A stretch of 64,000 nucleotides of DNA. Origin: Arcicella rosea. Lineage in GTDB: Bacteria; Bacteroidota; Bacteroidia; Cytophagales; Spirosomataceae. Shown here piece after piece: positions 16,229 through 24,070 of the stretch. The stretch covers positions 1 through 64,000 of the forward strand of contig NZ_JACHKT010000030.1 of NCBI RefSeq assembly GCF_014204325.1, written 5' to 3'. Position 1 is the first letter of the stretch; each line of letters starts with the position of its first letter. The translations under genes and the position numbers were made by a program. The notes under the pieces were generated by a model that searched no databases, was not told where the DNA came from, and saw only the letters and a list, made by a program, of their open reading frames with translations.

Positions 16229-17650
16229 CTACAATTTCACATTCAACAAATGTGGTCTTTCCTTCTCTATCTTCAGCATTAATTCACCAAATAAAGTATT
16301 TGCCCAAGCAAACCATTTACGAGTAAATTTAGTAGCATCATCTTTATCGAAAGACTCGTGCATAAAACCTGTATTGGCATGTGTCTTTTTCAAGAAACGT
16401 AATTGTGCTAAAATCTCTTGGTCATTCGTAGAAGTCATCGCACGCATGATGATACTCATAGGCCAAATCTGGTCAATTAAAGTATGCGGACTACCAACAC
16501 CTTCGGCTGCTTTCCCTTTGAAGAAATAAGGGTTGTTTTCACTAAAGATAAACTTGCGAGTATTCTGATAGATTGGGTCTGATAATTTCAAGGCTCCTAA
16601 ATAAGGCAAAGCCATTAAATTCGGTACATTGGCATCATCTTGCAACAAACGGTTACCATATCCATCTACTTCCAAAGCATACATTTGTCCATAAACAGGA
16701 TGCGTAATAATGGCGTGTTTCTTTACAGCTTGTTCTACTTGACTAGCAAAATCTGTACATTCTTTGGCAAAAGCAGTATCCTTATAAACCTTCGTAGCAA
16801 TCTCCGCAATCTGACGGAAAGAAACGACTGCGAATAAGTTAGAAGGAATTAAATAAGGAAACGTTGTGGCATCATCTGAAGGACGGAAAATACTATTAAT
16901 CAAACCATTTGGTTTGGTTGGGTTTCCGTAGCCATTTCCCGGAACGGTATCGGTTGACCAAGAAGTAGTTCTTCCAAAATGATATGGGCCTTTGCCCTGA
17001 AAACGTTGTTGTTCTCTACAAGTAGCAATAATCAATTTGGCAGCTTTCAACCATTTCTCATCAAAAATACTGGTATCATTTGCCGTTTTCCAATAATGAA
17101 AAGCTAAACGAACGGTATAACACAATGAATCTAATTCCCATTTTCTTTCATGCAATTCAGGTTTCATGTCGGTATGGTCAGAAAGCCATTCAGATTTCCC
17201 CGGCCCATCATTGAAAGCATTCGCATAAGGGTCAATCAAAATACATTCCGTTTGGCGGTTTACTACGCCTGCAATTAATGCTTTTAATTGTTCATCTTCC
17301 TTGATTAAAGGCATATAAGGCCAAACTTGAGCCGTACTATCACGCAACCACATCGCATGAATATCGCCCGTGATGACAAAAGTATCAGGACGATTGTTTT
17401 TAATTTGATAATTGACCGTCGTATCTAACGTATTCGGGAAACAATTTTCAAACATCCAAGCCACCTCCGCATCTTTGATGCTGGTTTTCATTCTTTTGAT
17501 GGTTGCTTCAATGATTGGACTGCTGAATTTTCTTTGGCTCAGTGCCACACGAACGGTAGGATATTCATTGGCAAAAACGGGAGAATTTGCCAGTAAACCA
17601 GCACTTGCAATGGACGAAGCCTTGATAAATGTTCTTCGATTAATGTTCAT
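16229..17650 (-). CDS. glycoside hydrolase family 125 (exo-alpha-1,6-mannosidase)
   Basis: GH125 enzymes remove alpha-1,6-linked mannose by an inverting, metal-independent mechanism. The 473-residue protein carries a twin-arginine-type leader (MNINRRTFIKASSIASAGLL, cleavage after FA near residue 27) and the family hallmark DIHAMWLRDSTAQVWPY at about 96-112. It also has NDGPGKSEWLSDHTDMKPELHERKWELDSLCY and EGVGSPHTLIDQIWPMSI, which contain the conserved acidic residues of the active site. It is probably periplasmic. It is monocistronic, with no other mannan genes nearby, so the natural substrate is open. Confidence 0.92.
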   Translation of the reverse strand: MNINRRTFIKASSIASAGLLANSPVFANEYPTVRVALSQRKFSSPIIEATIKRMKTSIKDAEVAWMFENCFPNTLDTTVNYQIKNNRPDTFVITGDIHAMWLRDSTAQVWPYMPLIKEDEQLKALIAGVVNRQTECILIDPYANAFNDGPGKSEWLSDHTDMKPELHERKWELDSLCYTVRLAFHYWKTANDTSIFDEKWLKAAKLIIATCREQQRFQGKGPYHFGRTTSWSTDTVPGNGYGNPTKPNGLINSIFRPSDDATTFPYLIPSNLFAVVSFRQIAEIATKVYKDTAFAKECTDFASQVEQAVKKHAIITHPVYGQMYALEVDGYGNRLLQDDANVPNLMALPYLGALKLSDPIYQNTRKFIFSENNPYFFKGKAAEGVGSPHTLIDQIWPMSIIMRAMTSTNDQEILAQLRFLKKTHANTGFMHESFDKDDATKFTRKWFAWANTLFGELMLKIEKERPHLLNVKL

Positions 17651-17789
17651 AAACGTATTGTTTTATAATTGTATTGAATTGGATAAGCCTTCAATATCGA
17701 TGTTTTTTTAAGTCTATCTGACCTTTTTTGTAAAGATAGAATTTTAGATTAGTACTCAATAATAATGATGGTTTTAGTGACAACTATCA

Positions 17790-17950
17790 ACTCATCCATC
17801 CTGTAAGGATTCTATATCGGTAGTATCGATAAAACAGCGATTTAAGCCTGCTGTTCCGTAGGAACGAAATATTATGTTCTTACGGAATGTAGTTAGGATT
17901 TTATCATTAATTTCTACCGATATTTCACTACTGACGGAGTTGTTTTTGTA
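17790..17950. repeat. nested palindromic interspersed repeat
   Basis: Outer arms TATATCGGTAG (17812-17822) and CTACCGATAT (from 17915) enclose an inner hairpin TTCCGTAGGAAC / GTTCTTACGGAA (about 17853-17886). Sequences of this CCGTAGGAACGAAATATT type are known to me as dispersed repeats in Bacteroidota genomes. A 166-codon open frame runs leftward through this and the next block (17792-18292) but looks like a by-product of the repeats. Confidence 0.6.
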
Positions 17951-17980
17951 AAAAAGCAAAAAGTCTAAAAAACCCGCCAA

Positions 17981-18270
17981 CTCATCTTTTTCATAGCCCA
18001 ACCTATCAAAAAGAAACAACAAGCTATCTCGAAGATAGGTTATCCCATCTTTTTCATAGCCTAACCCATCAAAAAGAACTAACAAGCTATCTCGGAGATA
18101 GGTCATCCCATCTTTTTCATAGGTCAAGCTATCTCGGAGATAGCTTGACCCATCTTTTTTGCGGTTTTTTGCGTGAAAAAGATGGAACATCCTATCTCGG
18201 AGATAGCTTCGCCTATCTTTTTCACGCAATTTCCCGTATAAAAGTGAAGAAAACCGTAAAAATAGAATAT
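17981..18270. repeat. 63-bp palindrome-rich repeats, left flank of the island (block A)
   Basis: CATCTTTTTCATAG recurs at 17983, 18046 and 18109 (63-bp period), each unit containing the hairpin AGCTATCTC-G-GAGATAGCT or a close variant. From about 18064 to 18270 the sequence is repeated in the same orientation at 23777-23990 (block B) with scattered differences. Since 63 is a multiple of three, a leftward frame reads 21-residue repeats around YLRDSLL, but block B has stops in the equivalent frame, arguing against coding. The two blocks bracket the methyltransferase island. Confidence 0.75.
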
Positions 18271-18518
18271 CGATTTTTCTACCTAATAGCAATATAATTA
18301 TTGGACTATAAATAGCCTAAACAAGCGAAAATATCACTTATCTAATAAAATCGACCGTAAACTAAATTATCGACAATAATATCAGTTAAAGTACTTATTT
18401 TCAATTGTTAAATAGCCTCTACCCTTATCTGATAATAAACCGTCTATAAGGCTTATTATACTTCTTGTGGTGATGTTATTTGGCTTCATAAAACATCCAT
18501 TTAAACCCCTCTAAAATC
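18271..18518. other. AT-rich spacer upstream of the hypothetical gene
   Basis: No open frame, repeat or clear promoter box was recognised between block A and the gene at 18519. Confidence 0.4.
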
Positions 18519-18980
18519 ATGGAAAACCGTATCGCTTTCTCCTTGACCGAAGCTGAAGAAACTCAGCTTACCCAACATCTTTTAGCCATTGTGCAAATCA
18601 TTCAACCCAAAAGCATAGTATTAAGTGCTAATGATATAAGTGGTTTGGCAAAGATGGCAGATGGCAATTTACCCTTTACCGAAAAAGCCATAGGCTATAT
18701 GGCTACAGCGCCTCAGTTTAAACCCCCTTTTGTAGATGCTTCCGATGCAGAAATCGACTTAGAAGCTTACAAAATCAGCAAGCATTTTTTAATCTATGCG
18801 CTACAAATTTCTAAAAGCATCGGAGATATTTCCTTGCTTTCAGGCTCAGAAGCCTATGAGGCTGCTTTGGCATATTACAAGAATGTAAAATTTCATGCAG
18901 ATGCCAAACAACCCGGAGCCAAAGAAATCTATGACGATTTATCCAAACGTTTTGTAGGTTTTAGAGGCAAGAAGGCTTAA
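18519..18980 (+). CDS. hypothetical protein, helical, 153 residues
   Basis: The family is not recognised by name. The protein is soluble, without signal peptide or membrane segment, and largely helical (for example EAEETQLTQHLLAIVQIIQP near the start and GSEAYEAALAYYKNVKFHADA near the end). It has its own terminator just downstream. It lies inside the repeat-bounded island, on the opposite strand to the methyltransferase operon, and begins about 250 bp from repeat block A. Proteins of this style occur in several Bacteroidota; a link with the flanking repeats is only an inference from position. Confidence 0.75.
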   Translation: MENRIAFSLTEAEETQLTQHLLAIVQIIQPKSIVLSANDISGLAKMADGNLPFTEKAIGYMATAPQFKPPFVDASDAEIDLEAYKISKHFLIYALQISKSIGDISLLSGSEAYEAALAYYKNVKFHADAKQPGAKEIYDDLSKRFVGFRGKKA

Positions 18981-18986
18981 AACAAC

Positions 18987-19020
18987 AACGGTCAGGCAAT
19001 ACACCTGACCGTTATTATTT
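18987..19020 (+). terminator. intrinsic terminator
   Basis: AACGGTCAGG (18987-18996) pairs with CCTGACCGTT (19004-19013), followed by ATTATTTT. It ends the hypothetical gene. Confidence 0.75.
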
Positions 19021-19125
19021 TAAAAAGATTCTTTACTGAAGATTTTGTATTTAATAAACTTTGCTTAGTGAAAATGATAGGTCTTTTAATATATCTCTAA
19101 ATCGTAAATTCTATTTAAAATAGTT

Positions 19126-20196
19126 TCATTCTTTAAAATATTGTATGAGTACTTCTTTTAGTAAGGGCTCCCCAAACTCTACAATAAAGTTTTCATCATT
19201 CCAAGATAAAAGATATTCACCTATTTTATTGTGTGCTATACTACATCTAATTCTATAAATCCAATATGCTGTAAGTTTACAGATAAATTTTGGATAATCA
19301 GATGTCACTTTGAGTAACCTAAGGTTTTCTTCTGTGAAATTCCCAGAATTAACAACACTCCTAAATTTGTTAATATCAGTAGTAAGGTGATTTGGTGAAT
19401 TGGATTTACCAAAATGAATAAAAATATCTTCTGCTATTTGTTGAAATGATGAAACTAAAGACAACTTTTGTCCCAAAGAATTAATATCTATACAATTTGT
19501 TTCTATTAAATCACTAAGTCGTTCAATTTCTTTGTTAGAATATTCATTTAATATTTTTCCAATATTATTGGAATCGTGAGGGATAGTAAGATTCTTTATT
19601 TTATTAATCACAAAGTAGTCAAACTGTAACTCTAATAAATGATATAGTTTCAAAAATCTTTCAAAAGCATATGGTTGTTCTATAGCTCTTACGCAACTTT
19701 CATAAGAATAACTATCTAACTCTTTTAGTTTATTTCCAATTTCTATACTATTTAAATTAATTCTATATCTCGAAGATGGAGAATCAGAACTTAGTTTATG
19801 AACAAATCCACCCCACAACATTGATGTTTTCTGATAAAAAGATATATAATCAAGAAAAAAGTTAGCCTCTATTAATAAAAAATCAGCCTCAAATTTATAG
19901 GATTGTTGTGAATAATCAGAATAGTTTGAAACTGTCAGAAATGAAATGAACTCAAATTCACTCATTAATGATATTTCTATACTTTCTCTCTCTTTAGTAA
20001 AAATCAAATATCCATTGACAATACCATTTAAACTTATTGGTATTGGATTATCTTTTTCATATGAATTGGAAACCCTATCTACTTTTAGGCACACATAATT
20101 GTTGATGACAATAAACTCCTCTAATTCAAATACATCAGTAATTTGGACTGGAGAATGAACATCAGATTTAATAAGTTCAATTTCAGATAGTAACAT
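19126..20196 (-). CDS. HEPN-like protein of the methyltransferase operon
   Basis: The 356-residue protein has no named family match that I can make. Its C-terminal helices contain YRIRCSIAHNKIGE, an R-x4-H motif (Arg317, His322) followed by Asn, typical of HEPN domains; many HEPN proteins of this motif cleave RNA in toxin-antitoxin and phage-defence systems. The N-terminal ~120 residues look like a beta-rich sensor-like region, the middle is helical. It starts 3 bp after the stop of the DGQHR gene, so it is the last gene of a three-gene operon. Catalytic activity is inferred from the motif alone. An ApeA/MAE-type HEPN relative is the nearest alternative. Confidence 0.7.
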   Translation of the reverse strand: MLLSEIELIKSDVHSPVQITDVFELEEFIVINNYVCLKVDRVSNSYEKDNPIPISLNGIVNGYLIFTKERESIEISLMSEFEFISFLTVSNYSDYSQQSYKFEADFLLIEANFFLDYISFYQKTSMLWGGFVHKLSSDSPSSRYRINLNSIEIGNKLKELDSYSYESCVRAIEQPYAFERFLKLYHLLELQFDYFVINKIKNLTIPHDSNNIGKILNEYSNKEIERLSDLIETNCIDINSLGQKLSLVSSFQQIAEDIFIHFGKSNSPNHLTTDINKFRSVVNSGNFTEENLRLLKVTSDYPKFICKLTAYWIYRIRCSIAHNKIGEYLLSWNDENFIVEFGEPLLKEVLIQYFKE

Positions 20197-20199
20197 AGA

Positions 20200-21342
20200 T
20201 TAGCTCGCACTTGATTTCCAACATTCTAAAAATGATTCTTCGCCTTCATTCATGAAGAACTCTCTAAAACCTTCCATTATCAACTTTCTTGTTCCATATC
20301 CTACATTTACTTTTTTGGAATCTATACCGCCTTTTATCTCCTTAAAGTGTTTTAAAAAAAAAGGATCATGATTACCCCCTTCTCTAGACTCTTTTAATTC
20401 TGAATATAATTTTTCTAATGAAGTATCAACTCTTTTAATTTTTCGGTCTTCAGTTGCATACTTACCCAAAGCTGCAAAAAAAGCATTTATTGTATTTTCT
20501 TCAGCTAACCAATTTTTAAAAGAACTTAAATCTCCATTGTTATTACTATATATTCTATAAAATTCTATGTCTATACTAGTATAAAACTTTAGGTATTTAA
20601 TGAATAAACTATAAGAACCATTCAACTCTTCTTCCTTAGATGAAAGAATATCATCTTCATTCATCTTTTTTACGACTAAATTATCTCTCTCTATTTCTGG
20701 ACTCTTTGTAATATAACTATAGTACCCATTTACTATTCTATCAAAGGGAAACTTGTTAGAATGGTTTCTAATTGTTGCCTCTTTCTCTAAATATATCTCT
20801 AACCCCGGAATTTCTTTTTCTATATCTCTTTTTAATGTCATGAATAAAAGCTCAACTTGGTGTCTCATAGACATCGGTTTTTGACCAGAATTAAGAACTA
20901 TTAATCTATAAATTAGGTGTTCTATCTTTTCTTCAAACCAAATTTCAAGGAGAATTTTTTGTTCTTTTTGAAAAACAATGCCTTCATCCACTAAATCTTT
21001 GATTATGTAGCTTCGTTGTAAACCATCTAAAATATAAATATCTTCAGATTTATTCAAAGTCATTTGCAAAGTTTCAGAATCTTGGCTTTCAACAGAATCC
21101 AAAAACATGTTTACTTTTAAATAATCAATGGCGAGTGTAATTCCTGGCAACAGTGCCCCTTTTGATATATCATCTTTCAATCTAGCATATTTTTTGGGTT
21201 CAACCCGCTTCCTTTGAATTTCAAATTTATCAAAATCTGTTCCTACTAAACTTAAATAATCGTTCATTAAGATTTCTGCATAAACAACAGAAGTATTTGT
21301 CCTACAATCCTTAGTATATCCTAAAATTTTCAGTGAGCTCAT
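20200..21342 (-). CDS. DGQHR/DndB-like domain protein
   Basis: This 380-residue protein resembles the DGQHR group (DndB, DpdB and relatives), proteins with a ParB/sulfiredoxin-like fold tied to DNA modification systems. The signature appears as IYILDGLQRSYII (DGLQR at 106-110), followed by RLIVLNSGQKPMSMRHQVELL (NSGQKP at 151-156), the second conserved block. It starts 4 bp after the methyltransferase stop and ends 3 bp before the HEPN gene, so co-translation is likely. In Dnd systems DndB is a regulator; here the partner is a cytosine methyltransferase, which is unusual in my experience. Role in this operon unknown. Confidence 0.72.
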   Translation of the reverse strand: MSSLKILGYTKDCRTNTSVVYAEILMNDYLSLVGTDFDKFEIQRKRVEPKKYARLKDDISKGALLPGITLAIDYLKVNMFLDSVESQDSETLQMTLNKSEDIYILDGLQRSYIIKDLVDEGIVFQKEQKILLEIWFEEKIEHLIYRLIVLNSGQKPMSMRHQVELLFMTLKRDIEKEIPGLEIYLEKEATIRNHSNKFPFDRIVNGYYSYITKSPEIERDNLVVKKMNEDDILSSKEEELNGSYSLFIKYLKFYTSIDIEFYRIYSNNNGDLSSFKNWLAEENTINAFFAALGKYATEDRKIKRVDTSLEKLYSELKESREGGNHDPFFLKHFKEIKGGIDSKKVNVGYGTRKLIMEGFREFFMNEGEESFLECWKSSAS

Positions 21343-21346
21343 TTTC

Positions 21347-23569
21347 TTATTTGATATGTTTTAAAATTTCTAATGCTATTGCTTTTGCCATTAAGGGTGG
21401 TACTGCGTTTCCAACCAAAGTGTACTGAGGTACTGTGTGTTTTCTATCTTTCCCGCCTGTTGTGCGTTTTCCTTGAAAAACAAATGAATCATCAAAGGAT
21501 TGTAGCCTTGCCATTTCTCTAACCGTTAAAGGTCTCGGACTTGAAAAATGTATATAATCGTCTGGTATTGTCATTACTGTTGGACTCTGACTATCGGGCT
21601 TTAACACATTATAGTTTCTTTTTTCAGAATCAAGTCCAATTGCTTTTAATTCTTTTTTGGCCTGTTCATAATCTCCAGTATTCAAAATAACGCCAAGCCT
21701 TTTAATAACATCATCATTTTGTTTACTCGTTTTATGATTATGTAATGGTGCTACAAGAGACAAATTATCATTTAGCTCTTCAAAATTCCTTACATAAAAA
21801 GGCTTTTTGGCATTAGCAAAACGTTTACTCAATCTTCCTTTTCTTGACCATTCTGCATAAGACAAACCAGATTTCTCATTAACCTTACCATCTATTGTTC
21901 TCTTCTTCAATAAAGCTTTCATTTTTTGAGTAGAACCATTATACTTTGCTTTTAAATCAATCTCAGCATATTGAAATTTTTCATCATCATTTCCTACGAA
22001 ATCTAAATCATATAATGCCTCAAATACTGTAACTTTTTCATCTTCTGAAACCGTAGGAGGAATATCACTAATCAGTTTTTGGTCTTTTCTACATCCTATA
22101 AATAAAACTCTTTCTCTGTTTTGTGGTACACCATAATTAGATGCCAATGCAACAAAAGGTTTTTCGATTTTATACAAACGAATATGTGATAGTATATCTT
22201 CAAACTCTTGTTCTTTATTACTATTGATGGCAAACTCTTTCAATCTCTTTACACATTCATCAAAAGAGTAATTATAAATTTCAAGGGCTTCTGTAATCTC
22301 TTTTACTTCATCTGAATATGTTTCAGATGGCTTTAAATTGCCAAATGCCATTTTGATATTTTCTAAAATAGAATCTGGGTCAATAGCTATTAAAAAATCA
22401 TCAAACTTCTCGGCAAAAAAATCATTATCCAAATCAGAAAAAGCTTTCTCTGCTATTACTTTTTTACGAATATAGGCAAGTTCATTACTTCGTTTTAAGA
22501 GATTAAAACCATGACGAATTGTAGCAATGTTTTTGTCTGTCTTACTTGTTTTGTAATCAACAATTTTGGGTGTTAATACTCTAAATTTATTCTCAATATT
22601 TTGTATGTAACTGTCTCTTAATTTTTCAAGAGGTTTATCAATGACGGTCTCGAATTGTAAACGAAGATTATAACAATCTAATAAAAAGGGTTGCTTTTTT
22701 TCTACTTTCTTCAAATGGCTCACAAAAGTCAAAAGTTGCTCAAATTCTTGTAAATCAACAATAGATTTTATTTCTTGTAAAATCATATCGCAAATTTTCC
22801 CTTCTTCTTTTGTTAAAATTCCTTTTACATTTTCCATCACAAAATACTTAGGTCTTAGCTGTCTAATTACTTTGAGATAATGAGAAAACAAATCATCTTT
22901 TTTATCAAATTTTTTTCTTTTACCTGCCAAACTAAAACTTTGGCAAGGCGGACCTCCACACACTACATCTACCGTTTTACCATTTAACTTTTTTAGCAAA
23001 TTATCCAAAAAATCTACTTCTGTAATATCTTGACGTAGAAATTCAGCATCAAGTTCTAATTGAAAATTATATCTTGCGAGATGTGTTAATTCGCAGTTTT
23101 CATTAATATCACTTCCTAATAAAAAGTCATAAATCCGATTCCCATTTTCAGCTTGTAAAAAACCTTCACTAAAACCTCCTGCCCCTGCAAACAAATCGAC
23201 AAATGTTACTTTTTCTTTCTTTTCAAATTCAATTATATCTTCACAAATCATTATTTTTTCTGTATTTGCTTTTCGACTATTAACAAGTTCCGAAATCATT
23301 TCTTTAATTTTTTTATCCGTATGGTGAGAATGTGGAGCATTATCAAAATACTTTTCTACTTCCTGTTTTAGAAAGAGTAAGAATTTATTAATTGATTTAT
23401 GTCTATAATCTGAGCCCTTCACTAATTGGTTTTTCCCATCCCAATCTTTTTTCATTATTTTTTCCCCTGTTGAGACTTTCACTTGAGCCTCTTTTTGTCT
23501 TAAAACAAGATGAATTGGAAAGTTCTTGCTCTTGTCTTCTTTATCAAGGTAAAATTTTACATTTATCAT
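21347..23569 (-). CDS. DNA (cytosine-5)-methyltransferase with N-terminal integrase-type Arm domain
   Basis: The enzyme transfers methyl groups to C5 of cytosine in DNA. In numbering from the TTG at 23608: motif I VDLFAGAGGFSEGF at 137-150, motif IV GGPPCQSFS with catalytic Cys222, motif VI ENVKG at 259-263, motif VIII QNRERVLF near 494, and C-terminal RLQSFDDSF and VGNAVPP (motifs IX-X). About 230 mostly helical residues separate motifs VI and VIII, far more than usual. The first ~95 residues (NVKFYLDKEDKS, KKDWDGKN) look like the Arm DNA-binding domain of Bacteroidota tyrosine recombinases. ATG 23569 is preferred (740 residues). First gene of the operon; no classical restriction enzyme adjoins it. 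Confidence 0.9.
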   Translation of the reverse strand: MINVKFYLDKEDKSKNFPIHLVLRQKEAQVKVSTGEKIMKKDWDGKNQLVKGSDYRHKSINKFLLFLKQEVEKYFDNAPHSHHTDKKIKEMISELVNSRKANTEKIMICEDIIEFEKKEKVTFVDLFAGAGGFSEGFLQAENGNRIYDFLLGSDINENCELTHLARYNFQLELDAEFLRQDITEVDFLDNLLKKLNGKTVDVVCGGPPCQSFSLAGKRKKFDKKDDLFSHYLKVIRQLRPKYFVMENVKGILTKEEGKICDMILQEIKSIVDLQEFEQLLTFVSHLKKVEKKQPFLLDCYNLRLQFETVIDKPLEKLRDSYIQNIENKFRVLTPKIVDYKTSKTDKNIATIRHGFNLLKRSNELAYIRKKVIAEKAFSDLDNDFFAEKFDDFLIAIDPDSILENIKMAFGNLKPSETYSDEVKEITEALEIYNYSFDECVKRLKEFAINSNKEQEFEDILSHIRLYKIEKPFVALASNYGVPQNRERVLFIGCRKDQKLISDIPPTVSEDEKVTVFEALYDLDFVGNDDEKFQYAEIDLKAKYNGSTQKMKALLKKRTIDGKVNEKSGLSYAEWSRKGRLSKRFANAKKPFYVRNFEELNDNLSLVAPLHNHKTSKQNDDVIKRLGVILNTGDYEQAKKELKAIGLDSEKRNYNVLKPDSQSPTVMTIPDDYIHFSSPRPLTVREMARLQSFDDSFVFQGKRTTGGKDRKHTVPQYTLVGNAVPPLMAKAIALEILKHIK

Positions 23570-23776
23570 CTTAGTATTATATTTCAAAGCGGACAAATTT
23601 ACGGACAAACTTCACATTTACAATAATTTAGTTTTAGCAAAAGAAATTATCTCCTTAATGTCTTTGCAACAACTCCTTGCCATCGGTTTTTATATTTTGA
23701 CACATACCCCACAAAAACCAATTAAATGGGCTAAAAGCATCTTAAACTCAACCTTAATCATCTAAAAGGTATATCA
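23570..23776. other. upstream region of the methyltransferase operon
   Basis: The leader and promoter of the leftward operon must lie here. The minus strand contains TTTTGC followed about 10-15 bp later by TAAATTATTG, a weak approximation to the -33/-7 pattern. No open frame or repeat was seen before block B. Confidence 0.35.
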
Positions 23777-23990
23777 ATCCATCAAAAAGAACCAACAAGC
23801 TATCTCGAAGATAGGTCATCCCGTCTTTTTGATAGGTCGAGCTATCTCAGAGATAGCTTGACCTATCTTTTTTGCGGTTTTTTGCGTAAAAAAGATGGAA
23901 CATCCTATCTCGGAGATAGCTTCACCTATCTTTTTCACGCAATTTCCCGTATAAAAATGAAGAAAACCGCAAAATGAAATAAGAGAATAT
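23777..23990. repeat. right flank repeat of the island (block B)
   Basis: This block repeats 18064-18270 in the same orientation with scattered substitutions: palindromes AGCTATCTC/GAGATAGCT type, the shared segment TTTTTTGCGGTTTTTTGCGT, and CACGCAATTTCCCGTATAAA near the end. The leftward frame that is open in block A is interrupted here by TGA codons. The two copies bracket 18.3-23.8 kb, consistent with recombination-mediated gain or with two independent copies of one dispersed repeat. Confidence 0.75.
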
Positions 23991-24070
23991 TGGTGTTAAT
24001 TACATTCTTGCAAAAAGCCATGAGTTTGGCTAAGGTTTGTAGGAATGGCAGGCTTGGGTTTTAAGCTTTT

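Noticed and set aside
17792-18292. A 166-residue leftward protein with YLRDSLL repeats
   Set aside because: The frame lies wholly within palindromic repeats, its sister block at 23777-23990 has stops in the same frame, and no start context or family match was seen. Kept only as a repeat.
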